Shown here in pieces: positions 14,689 through 24,952 of a DNA stretch of 32,099 bases. The DNA is from Setaria digitata. Its lineage: Eukaryota > Nematoda > Chromadorea > Rhabditida > Setariidae. The position numbers and the translations under genes are program-made. The stretch covers positions 1-32,099 of the forward strand of contig RCAB01000620.1 of NCBI GenBank assembly GCA_003640385.1. The letters are read 5' to 3'. Positions within the stretch are counted from its first letter, which is position 1, and the number at the start of each line of letters is the position of its first letter. Below the pieces are notes generated by a model. The model saw only the letters and a program-made list of their open reading frames with translations. It did no database searches and had not been told where the DNA came from.

Positions 14689-15006
14689 ATGTATCATCCA
14701 TTATTTCACTGCATCATTTATGCTGCTGCATTTTTGACTGGAGCGATTTATTTTCCAGTAAGTTCATATCTGAATCTGTTCATATTTGATGTGTTTCCTT
14801 TCACTGCTATATCCACCCACCATTTTAGCCGTATTACTGAAAAGAATTGGAATTCAGAAATTAAAATAACAATTGCCATTTTTGCGGTATTTCGATTAAT
14901 TTCGGCATTTAAGTGAATATGAGTACAATCGGCATATAAGAAGATGAAAGTTGTCATGCAGGAGAGGTTCGATAAAATGGTAAAAAGTTTTGAAATTGGA
15001 TGCTAG
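14689..15006 (+). CDS. Possible 37-aa membrane micro-protein, 2 exons (doubtful)
   Basis: An ATG at 14689 opens 23 codons rich in hydrophobic residues (residues 7-22 could be a membrane segment), ending at a near-perfect donor CCA/GTAAGT after 14757. An acceptor CATGCAG at 14961 leads in phase to 14 more codons ending with TAG at 15006. A strong ATTTTTCAG acceptor lies 43 bases upstream of the ATG, as expected for a trans-spliced message. Against this, a short upstream ATG frame precedes the start, the second acceptor lacks a pyrimidine tract and I recognise no family. It may be a small real protein, a 5' exon of the next gene or chance. Confidence 0.22.
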
Positions 15007-15169
15007 TGAAGCTAAGCTTTGCACGAAATGTAAAGTTATATATCGGAGGTGTGATCCAATATCTGTAAAAGAGTAGTGTTGGAAGTAGTTAGAATGAAAA
15101 GAAATTTGAATACCGCAAGAAGAAGATGATGTAAAGTCGGCATCATGTCAGCACCGTCTGTTGATTAAA

Positions 15170-17080
15170 ATGGGTTCCGGAAGTCAAAGTGACGTGTGCA
15201 AACGTCTGCTGTGGGATGAATTGAGCTTTCTGAAAGCAATGTATACAGCGGAGGAGCTGGAGATAAACGAACCAGAAGATTCAGAAGGAGAGGGTCAAGT
15301 GACTCAACTACTATTACGCCAGGTAAATGCTCGATATTTCTTCAGAAGGGAGAAAAGACTGTAATATCGTTCTTTTTTAATAGTTTTGGTTTCCTTACAA
15401 AATGGAAATTTCATTAGCAAAGTTCAGATTTGAAGCATTTGCAGTATCATTTTCTCTTTTTCCGATGCTTATCATATCTTTACGTTAATTGTTTTACTTT
15501 TTCCTCTTTTTTTTTTGAAATTTGAAATATTTACGAAAAATATAATTTATATATTCATAAGCACTGAGTAATTATTTGTTTAGCATGTTATAAATTTTCG
15601 TTTCCATCTTCCAATTCTAACTTCAGTGTTTTGTATTCTCATACATAAAATACTGTTAAGGTCCAGTTAATGATGTTAACACTAAATGCTATAACTTTTC
15701 TTATCACTGAAAATATTAAAGTTAATATTTCGATAAAGGAAAGAGAAATAAAATTAAAGTTTTAAAAAAAATCAAAATTTCTTCTATATGGTTTTAAATA
15801 TGATAAATTAGATGAAAATGGCAATAATCATTTGTTTTTTTTTTCTCTTCAGCAAGTCGATAGCATCAGTTATGAAGTTATGATACAATTAAGCAGCGAA
15901 TATCCGATTATCCTAAAGCCCTCTGCCTTCGTTCGCAGTTCGTCGATCAACTGTGATTTGTTGAATCGAGAACTTCGATATTTCATTGAACATGCAACAC
16001 TTGGTGTACCTCTTACACTTGCTATAATTCAATGGATCAGTGACAGCATCAGTCGTTTCAAGGTTGATTTCAAATGACAAATTTTCTTCTTTTTTTCCAC
16101 CGTTATCTTATAAGCAGTTGCCAAGTATCGGTGATTAAGTATATTGGTTCCAGTCTTGTCTTAGCTTGAATTAACACTTGAGCTTCTTTTCGACTTGTGT
16201 TTATATCGATAATTTTCAGTGTTTCAGTGAATGAAAAAAAAAAAGTGCTTCGTATCTCTTATATTGACTATAATTTCTTGAATTATTTTTAATATCATAC
16301 ATACAGCTCTGCGGTTGTTGTAAATTCATCTTTGATTTTTGATTTTTTTTTTTTGCATTTGCGACATTTTTGAATTGATTCAGATCTTTTCATGTTTAAC
16401 ATAATCCATAATGGATACATTTTCTTCTCCTAATAATATTTCAGAAGTTTGTTTTATTGTTACATAAAATACTGTTTCAAAGGTACTGATTACCAAATTT
16501 CTTACCGGTTTTGCAAAACATTTTATGAAGTCTTTTTCTGTAAATTTTTAGCATCATTCAATTTTTTAATTTCAAATAATATTAATTGAAAACTAATTCA
16601 TACCAGTTAGCTTACTTGAGAATATTTTTTGGTTCAAAAAACCAATATGATTTATAGGAGTTAGCTGGAAAGCAAACAGTGGAAGTGATGAAGAATATGG
16701 AAACAGCCAGCAAGATTGACACGAAATATGCTCGAATTTGGATTTATTCACATCATATTTACAACAAATTAAAGAGGCGTATAATCAAGGATACGGCATC
16801 AGTATATCAGTTGAATGGATTTTTCTGTCCTGGAAAACCGGGTGTCATTATTGTAGAAGGTTCCCGGAATGACTGTGATAAATTTTGGGAGCAAATTCGT
16901 GTCCTCAACTGGCAGCGTATTGTGTTACGCTACTGTGAAGAACAAACTGATCCATCTTTTTTTCGATTTGGTAAATTTCGTGAAATGCAGTTCCCACCAA
17001 CGAAATATTTGAGTGAACTAAAGAAAATGTTAACTGAAAGTGGTCTAGAGTATGGCTTTTCATTGCTATTAAATCTCTAG
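15170..17080 (+). CDS. RWD domain plus DUF1115 protein, RWDD2 family, 3 exons
   Basis: Exons are 15170-15322, 15853-16062 and 16658-17080, all GT-AG with phase 0, giving 261 aa. Residues about 10-120 form an RWD domain: the opening helix contains WDELSFLKAMY, and the characteristic YP pair is at 68-69 in LSSEYPIILKP. Residues 147-250 are the RWDD2 C-terminal domain (DUF1115), with the strongly conserved WIYSHHIYNKLKRR (149-162), LNGFFCPGKPGVIIVEG (173-189) and WEQIRVLNWQRIVLR. Vertebrate RWDD2A/B are somewhat longer (about 290-320 aa); here the RWD half is compact. The cellular role of this family is poorly known; RWD domains are generally protein-interaction modules. The first ATG at 15170 is chosen because the frame upstream is open to 15110 but has no other ATG; an acceptor-like ATGTCAG ends at 15150. 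Confidence 0.93.
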
Positions 17081-17500
17081 ATAATTTTTTTTTTTTTTAC
17101 TTTTATACTCTAGTTACTAAACTGTGTATAAATATGTGTGTCATTCATTTCTGTACAATTCTTATTATATTTTCGGGGAAGGTAAGAATTTCAGAAGACG
17201 AATCAGCAATATAGAAATTTACAAATATGTATTGTATATATCCTTAAATATTTGTTCCACTCGATCCATTTTTAAATTTCCTAATTCGGTGACAAGCTTT
17301 TTTTGGCTCTTATGAATTATTAAAATAATTTCTCTTGGACTTTACTCCCGTAGTTTAAAATTTCCAAAACAGAGAGAAAAAAATTTCCAGGAATTTTTCT
17401 CTTTTTCTTTTTAAATTTTCAGTGTTTATAGATTTTCAAAAATTTCCAAAATCATCCCATTTAGTCGCTTAATTTACAACTATTTCTTTTGCCTTATTCT
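17081..17500. other. RWDD2 3' flank between convergent units
   Basis: This stretch is A+T-rich with a poly-T run just after the RWDD2 stop. It probably holds the RWDD2 3' UTR and, on the other strand, the 3' end of the candidate minus-strand gene. I see no further coding signal. Confidence 0.4.
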
Positions 17501-17504
17501 ACGG

Positions 17505-18326
17505 CTATTGATTCCTGCTTCCAAAAAAGAAAGAAAAAAAGTAAATTTGTACAGTTAAATCTATCGCTTTTTCCTTGGTAATTCTGAGCGTACGGGTTAT
17601 TGATTGATATTTTCCTCTATCATATATGATACTAGCTTTTCTAGCCTTCCGAATTCTCGAAGTTATTTCTTTATTGGTTCGCTCGATAAATCTCAGTATT
17701 TGATTAGAGATACCATATAATTTATCCTTTCTTGCCTCGTGCATCTTTACTGTGAAAAAAAAAAGTATAAAATCTAAAAAATTCTGTCATTATTTTGTTA
17801 AACCCGCTATTAGCAAAATATTGTTGGTGTTTTGTAATTAATGCTACAACTACTGTATACAACTAATTCTTTACTACATCCAGGAGAAGAAATCCATTCA
17901 TTAACATTATCAATATCATTCAAATCACTGACATCAGAGCTATTCTCTCGTGAAACATTATTACGCATCTGACTAAGATATAATATTCCGTCATTGGTAC
18001 TTTAATTTGTGATGCAATATGCTTCCAAAAGAAAATTCCACTGGTTGTTATGGACTGATATGAAGAAAAGATTTCCCTCCATTCGTCATCAATCTATTTC
18101 GTGCTGTTCTTTCACGTTCCAGACGGGATGGGATTATTTCATTATTGTTGCATGACTGGAACACGTATCGGCGGAACGGTACAGCAGTATTCCGGTTTTC
18201 CGCGGCGTGGTTTTGGAGTGTGGGATGGCGTGGTGTTGTGTTACTTATGTCACGGTGTTTCCGATTTGGCTTTTTCATTTCTGTTATTGCATGTGAGGGA
18301 TTTCTATGGATTTCTTTCGTTATCAT
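17505..18326 (-). CDS. Unresolved minus-strand gene, several coding-like segments
   Basis: I do not recognise the product. From the 5' end of the minus strand: segment A (18326-18048) is 92 codons from ATG to stop, in a block markedly richer in G+C than its surroundings and rich in Asn, Arg, His and Pro. Segment B (18054-17920) follows a good acceptor (TCTTTTCTTCATATCAG) and includes SGIFFWKHIASQIKVPM. Segment C (17968-17810) reads RENSSDVSDLNDIDNVNEW, an acidic Ser/Asp/Asn composition typical of coding sequence. Segment D (17749-17505) follows a TTTTTTTTTCACAG acceptor and is strongly basic and helical (KDKLYGISNQILRF). C to D joins in phase through a GTAGTA donor after 17878. A to C and B to C do not join cleanly; an A to B splice (GTGAAA donor, 62-nt intron) ends quickly in a different frame. 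A one- or two-base assembly error would explain this, as would two isoforms. Plus-strand frames over segment A are probably shadows. Confidence 0.35.
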
Positions 18327-18594
18327 TTACAGTGATTATATTGCTTGCCAAATAAAATTAGTATAAGATTTGGAATATGTATTGATAAGTAAAATGTGAT
18401 ACTTAGAAATTTAAATTTTAATATTATTTTCGAGATATTTTCTTACTGTTCTTTGTTAAAACAGCACATTCAAACATCAATGTTGCTTGGAGTGTTATGT
18501 GTTACGTCTTGTGAATATTGTCATATTTTGTGACTCATAACCTGTCTTGTAATATATATAGTGTTAATAAATTATGCTTTATGACTAACCGTAT

Positions 18595-18642
18595 CACGTG
18601 TTGTAAATGGTATAATATCGTAGAATATGAATGTATCACGTG
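18595..18642. promoter_or_regulatory. Two GTATCACGTG E-boxes 42 bp apart
   Basis: The ten-base word GTATCACGTG occurs at 18591-18600 and again at 18633-18642. CACGTG is the palindromic E-box bound by bHLH-Zip factors of the Myc/Mondo/TFEB class. The pair sits about 270 bases upstream of the candidate minus-strand frame and 6.3 kb upstream of the Mondo gene. The spacing does not match the classic carbohydrate response element, which uses five bases between half sites. The sequence is plain to see; any function is inferred. Confidence 0.35.
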
Positions 18643-21375
18643 CGTGTGTGTTGTGTGTGTTGATTGCTTCTTGTGTTATGAGTTGTTACCATATGACGTA
18701 AAGAGTATGACTTAATAAAACTCGCAGCATCTGTTATATAGCAGTGATTATCAACTAATTATACCTGTTCCCCAATAATGAGATTTAAAAAGAAATACGT
18801 GAATGAAAAATATATATATATAAATAAATTTAGGTGAGTACCATGAATTTTGCACATAGAATGCTGTTTGAATTATTTGTCCAAATGTTTATACTCATAA
18901 GATGACGTAAAAACCTCGCTGTGAATATTGCGCTTATTCTTTTCGTTGTACAAGTAAAATAATAATTTTAGGATAATTTAAAAATTTATTCATTTAGTTT
19001 GACGACTTATATATTCAGAATTTGCTAGTATTAAGCATTAAGCTATATGATGTACTTCTCTGTCCCATAAGGATTACATTGCTGTAAAGAGTAAGCAGGG
19101 AAGAAGATTACTTGACAGTTTCCTTTACTCGAATATCTTATATTTGTTCATCAACTAAAGTGGTCAGATTTCTTGAAACAAAAAATTGCTACTCATTCAT
19201 GTTACCTATAACACTTTCCCGTAATTTTTTTCTTGTTTAAAGAAAGCTTACAGTGATGAAAGCAGTTTTGTGATGCACAGCTGAACAGATTTTTTGGTAG
19301 CCTTAAACTAGCAAACATGATAATGTGGTAATTCCCTGCTATTACAGCAGTAGTTGATTCCATTAGTAATCAGTCATTGTCATTTATCCAGTCGATAGAT
19401 CTGATAAATGATTGGATAATAGCATCACGGAGAAATGAATAAGCCGTCACAATGATGCTCGCTGTTGAAGATGTGGAATATTCGTCAGATTGATCGATCG
19501 GACTGATAAGTTGAGAATGGTGACAAATACACATCTGCTTATATTAAACAGAGAAACATCACAGTGGAAAATTTTTTCATCAAAAAAAGAAGTGATTATT
19601 GTAAAAAGAATTGGGAAAATTAAGCAAAATTGGTTGCGAAACATTTTAGTAAAACTTAAGTGTAAATTATTTTAAAGTATTAAAACTGCTAAGAGAATGC
19701 TATCCGTTAACATTGAAAAGAGTAATAAACCAACAGTGTTGACTTATTAACTTTTTCTTTTTCCCTTTGTTTCACTCCATCAAACCATTTCAGTGATTGG
19801 TTTAAATAAAAAATTGTTTATTAGGAGAGAAGGGAAAGGGTTAAAAAAACTTACTGAATCTAACATTTTGTTTTTCCATTTCTTTTTTCTCTTCCCCTTT
19901 TTCTATTCCTCAATCTCTACCTTTCACGTTTATTTTCTGGATTATTTTAAAGAAACTTCAAAAAGATGATTCGTATTTTACAAAAACTGCAAAAGCGACG
20001 ATTCGTTTTATTCATGAATGTTTTTTCTATTGTTTAATTATCAATTTATCATACTAAGTAAAGGGTGAACGTCGTGAATGTATCGTTTAGTGATCAATTT
20101 AAAGGAAGACAAAAAAAAAAAATCGATTGTTAACATGATTGCTAATCTGATCATATTTAGTGCTACACTAACTGTAAAATGATGAAGAGTTGATATAATG
20201 ATAATGTGAATGTTCTTTGAATACTTCAATTTTTAAAAGCATCAAAAACAATAGATCAGAAAACCGAAAATGTGAAATGAGAAACATAATGATGTTTGTC
20301 TTTTTACTATTTTTCATAACGGTTAAAGGATTTTTTTTCTATGAAAGTTATTATTAGATTTTACATTCGCTCTTAATAATTGTTCCTAAGGCATTCTTTT
20401 TGTGTGAAATTTGATTTGTAACTCTTCAAGCTCTTTTATTGTATCTAGAACGTACTCATTGCACTCTTAAGCTTATGCTCATTTTAGGAAGGACATTGAA
20501 TTTCTGATGTTGATGACAAGAATTCATGTTTGAAGTGATGTATGATTTCGAATTTTGAAACTCTTTCCCACTGATTGAAAAGCATTTTAATTTGTGCTGC
20601 CATTTATCTAACATGCTAAAGAATCATTTCAATATTTATTCCGGTTGCACTATTTTTTGCCTCTGTTATACAAGCAGTCTGATCAAGAAACATTCAGGTT
20701 TACATTATATGCATTCTACACTATTGTTATACAGAGTTTTGCAATCTATATAATTTCCAGATAACTAGTCTTTTATAGGCGTATGGTATTTTACTAGAAG
20801 ATTTAATTTTACAAATTGCAGATGTTTTGGCATGATAGGAAATAATAAGAGTAACTCATTTGATGACCACCCGATATTAGAAATTATCGAGATAAATAAT
20901 TTTCGCTCTTTCAGTTATTCATTTTCGATTGTTATTAAATGGAACAAGAAATTTGTTAAGAAATTGATGATAATATTAGTAGAGCTATTTTCTCTCAGTT
21001 ATCATCATAACATTAATCAGATTATACGGGTGATAATGAGAGGCATTTTGATGAATTGATCAAAAATTGCCCCTTCTTTTGTCTCTTTTAAAATCTCATA
21101 CATTTTTTTTTTTTCTTTCTAACACAGTTTAAATCAGAAAGCAGCTACAAAAAATTTGATTGTGAAATGGGAGTTGATCATCGTTATCGCCAGTATAATA
21201 TTTAATAGTAGAAAGGCTGATATTGTATAGCAAACATTGCCTTTTTTTTTTTTTGTTCATTTGAATAGAAAGGGAATGAAAAATTTTTTGAAATATAGCA
21301 TTTCCCATGTGATTTTTGGAGGCTTTTTTCTTTGTTTCATGAAATATTTTAATAATTTCTTATTGGTTATGCATA

Positions 21376-21413
21376 TTTACACACACATATATATAAATAT
21401 ATATAAGTGTAAA
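21376..21413. repeat. Hairpin in an AT/AC-rich microsatellite-like stretch
   Basis: TTTACAC at 21376-21382 is the exact complement of GTGTAAA at 21407-21413, and the bases between are alternating AT, so a long stem with few mismatches can form. This may be a decayed dinucleotide repeat. Confidence 0.55.
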
Positions 21414-24400
21414 CACTGGTCATGTATGTGTAAATATATTATGTATTCATATACTTATGTTTGCGTAAGGTGTTTATTTGCATACGTTTGTTATATTTCG
21501 ATTTTATGTCTGTCTTTAGCAGTTTTATGTAAAAGTAAGCAACCATCAAGTTTATAGCGTCACTGATGAATAAAATTTCATCATTACTACGTGCTGATAA
21601 AATCCTTTGTGATTACCAGTAATCGCCTTATATTGATGAAAAGATAGTATTGTTAGGTTTTTCATATAAATTTTTTCCTCTTTGAAAAAATGACTGAAAT
21701 TTGTATAGATTGATGATATTTTATAATTAGAGAGGAAGCATTTCAGGTTTTAAAATTTAATAAAAGTAAGTGATAAATGTTGTGAATTTTTCATACAATG
21801 TTTTTTTTTGTCGAAAAATGAATCATTTTAGATAAATTAATAGTATTTCATAAATAGAAACAAGTAAGATTAGTTGAAGAAAAAAAAAAAGGACGATGTT
21901 TTAATCGTTGGTTTTTTCTTTTCATCATCCCAAACAACCTTGCTGTAAATATTTCCTGTCAACAACAAAAGTTTGTCATGCTGTCAAGTTCGCTTATTTG
22001 TTGTTTATTACTTGTCAGATAGTTTAGTGCTGTATTATTTAGTGTTCTTTTTTCTTTTTCTTTTCCATTTCGTTTCGCAAGGGTTGAAGCTCGTGATGGT
22101 TTGAAGTGCACAAAAAGTAATTTCTGTGATTGTGTTATATCTAGTGACATAGTTCACGATATTAGTTCTTTTTTTTAATTTATCACTTGGAGGAGTATTT
22201 TTAAATTTATATTGTAACTTATTGTTGCTGGTAATTTTTTTCTTCTTTAAATTATATTATTATTTCTTCTTTTCTAAATTTCAAAAAAAAAAAAAAACTT
22301 ACCCACAATTCGCTGGAAGACTTGAATTTTGATATTTTAAAAAATTGATTAGCCTTTATCTTATTGCCAGTTGAATTAAATCGAACATTGAGGGATTGAT
22401 TTATTATTTTTTTTAACCTTTATTTACGCCGTTACTGATTGATTATATATAGAAAATTATTTGCTCTATTGCAGATAAAATGAAAATTTCTGCGGTTTTA
22501 TTATGGTACTAAGATATGGCTTCGAATTTTTTGCTGGCACTCAATCATTGGTATCATAAATTTATTTTTTCTGTTTTTAACAGTGTAAAGGCAAAAAAAA
22601 AAAAACAAATATTTGTTTGCTTAAGTAATTTTCTCTTTTTTTCCTCCTATTAGAGCAATTTTGATCAATTTTGAAAAATATTACTGCTTAGTGCTTTTTA
22701 GACGAGAGTGTAACGAATATTTTCTCACAAAAATAGCACTGATTAAATTTATAATCAATCATCTCTTATTAGGAATTTGCTACATAAAGGGTGTTTATTA
22801 AAATATTAAATGTTAATTAGCTTATTATAAATTAATTCTTGAAAAGGAAAAAAAAAGGAATTCTCTTTTTATCAATATGCTAAAAGTAAATATTACTTAT
22901 CGAACAGCAGATTTAATCATTTAAAAAAAGAAAAGAAAAGGAATATGTGAGAAATGTAGGAATACGTGAAATCAAAGAAAACCTCTTTGAAATTTTTTTT
23001 TTTTTTTTGTTTTTTTTTTAATTTTCAAACATCTATTTTCATTTCTACTTTGTGCAAATTTTTTGTCAGATGTGATGTCGGAAGTGCAAAGAATTATTGA
23101 TGAAATAGTTCATGTTAAATGTGGAAATAAGAAAGAGATCTGGGAAATATGAAATTAGTGAAAGGAATCTTTTTCTTTTTTTTTTTTTTTTTAATTTTTT
23201 GAAGAGAAAAGAGAATTATAAATTAATAAATGAAATATTGGAAATTTAGCAGGAAGTTCAAGTTTGAACAACAATGGATGATAAGTTTTTGATATTTAAA
23301 TGAATATATTGAATGCGATCATATTAATAATTAATAATCAAATGTTATTAGTGCTAGGCAATAAGGTAATACTGATAATAATAACAATAATTAATGAGTA
23401 ATAACGATAGTGATGATGCAGATGTAACAGTTAAAAAAAACTGTGATATCTTTTCTTCCTCACCCCGCCTTACCGCGGTATTTTTAATTCAGTGTAAATA
23501 TTTTACAGCATTATAAGATTTCTTTTTTCAGTCATTTTCATGCATTTTCCTTCTTTTCATAACCATTTCATCAATCATTAATAGAACGATTATCACACAA
23601 ATGTTTCTTTTTTTTTTCTGCACTTCAACAACTATCTCATTTACCAGAGATTTTCTTTCTTTCGTCAGCGTTTTTTTTTCCTCATTTTTAACTTATTTTT
23701 GCATTATTTTTTTTTTTTTAAATCTCTCCTAACGAATTTTTCTTTGCATGTGTGTGTGTGATCACTTTTTCTTTGAATTTTTATAACTTATTGCTAGGTT
23801 TTTATTCTATTTATTTCATATCAAAGCAATTTCTCCGTTATTTTTGCCATTCCTCAGCTTGTTTCATTAGAATTTTAATTTTTGACTTTTTTCCTCCTTC
23901 AGTAATTCTTATACCATATTACTGATTATCATTTTAAATTGAAACTTCCGTTGTTTTTTGATAGGAACATTTGAAATTTATTGATAAATTCTAAAAATAT
24001 AACAAGGCAATTTTCCATCTTAAACAGTTTATTAAATGTTATCGAATATATTCGAAAATTTGTTTTCTTCTTATGCGATATTATTTTCAGGTAAAGCTTT
24101 TAAAAATGTGTCGCTTTGGAACTGGATTAGTCTTTTAGATTGCACTTTATTGAAATATTATCGTTAAAATATTTATCTTTTAACTGTGTATAAAAGAAAA
24201 GTAAAATTTTTCCTTTCGTAAATAGTTCATTTCTGTGTTGCCTGACTTGTTGGTTCTTTATTTTTGATAAATAAAAGCCATTTTCACTGATAAAAATTCT
24301 CTAATTTCAGTTAATTTTGTTATCAGTATCGGCTCAAGCATTTTTTCTCTTTCCTTTTTTTTTTTTAGTACTTGAAAAATTTGCAACGGATTTTCGAATA

Positions 24401-24881
24401 GTATGAGCAGTAGCTAATAAACTTTTTTTTTTCTTGAAGGAGTAAATTATTTCGGGTTAAGAATATAGTTAGTATATAATTGATACTAACAGTTTTGATT
24501 TGCAAATGAAATTTTTAGTTTTCATTATTCAAAATAACAAAAATAGAAATGCAGTTGTTTTTTCACTGACGGTTCAATAATTTTTGAGGAGAAAAAAAAA
24601 AAATAGCTCGAACAAAAATTTTTTTTTTTTTTTTTTCAAAGTACTACTAGGTCATATTCTGTTCAACTTCAGGTTGTTTTTGCATTCCCCTACTTTTTTT
24701 CTCTTTTTTTTATCAGTTGATTATTATTCAATCGATTATTTTTCATTTTGATGTGTGCATATTTAATTGCCATTTTTTCTTTTTTTATCCTTGAAAAGGT
24801 TATTTCACGCTGTGTATCAAATTAAAATGTTTAAAATTTGAGTTATAAAATTTTGATAACCTTTCTTTTTTGCTTGTTATT

Positions 24882-24952
24882 TTTAGGAAAGAAGTATTCA
24901 TCTCAGTTTGTTTTCTGCATTTTTTTGATATTACATCAGAATTTTAACTAAA
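24882..24952 (+). promoter_or_regulatory. Splice acceptors and 5' UTR upstream of the Mondo start codon
   Basis: Acceptor-like sequences end at 24886 (TTATTTTTAG), 24906 (ATCTCAG) and 24939 (TTACATCAG), leaving 66, 46 or 13 bases of leader before the ATG at 24953. Either a splice leader or an upstream 5' exon could join here. The sequence alone does not say which is used. Confidence 0.4.

Larger units (their letters stand above)
18370..24930. other. Long region without a convincing gene upstream of mml-1
   Basis: This stretch of about 6.5 kb holds short open frames but none with a supported exon series or a recognisable product. Noticeable items are two CACGTG E-boxes at 18.6 kb, a hairpin at 21.4 kb, a 25-codon frame at 23075 behind an acceptor-like TTTTTTGTCAG, and an abundance of poly-T on the plus strand from 22.2 to 24.9 kb. 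It probably contains promoter and 5' non-coding sequence of the Mondo gene. Confidence 0.5.

Noticed and set aside
14951..14990. GGTTCGATA word resembling a tRNA T-arm
   Set aside because: No matching acceptor, D-arm or anticodon stem is found around it.
18101..18366. Two hydrophobic plus-strand frames (one with RCFRFGFFISVIACEG, briefly compared with the complex I subunit NDUFB3)
   Set aside because: The resemblance is weak, no supporting exons were found, and the minus strand over the same bases gives a more normal soluble protein next to other minus-strand segments; they look like antisense shadows.
18518..18715. 65-codon Cys-rich plus-strand frame
   Set aside because: The cysteines come from a GT-rich simple stretch (TGTGTG), and there is no signal peptide or splice support.
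19447..19675. Overlapping short frames on both strands near 19.5 kb
   Set aside because: There is no splice context or family similarity. A 9-bp hairpin (19380-19411) lies just upstream but is too short to mean much in such A+T-rich DNA.
21959..22150. 63-codon minus-strand frame with an ATG
   Set aside because: The composition is acceptable, but it stands alone with no splice partner, no recognisable family and poly-A-rich codons, so chance is likely.
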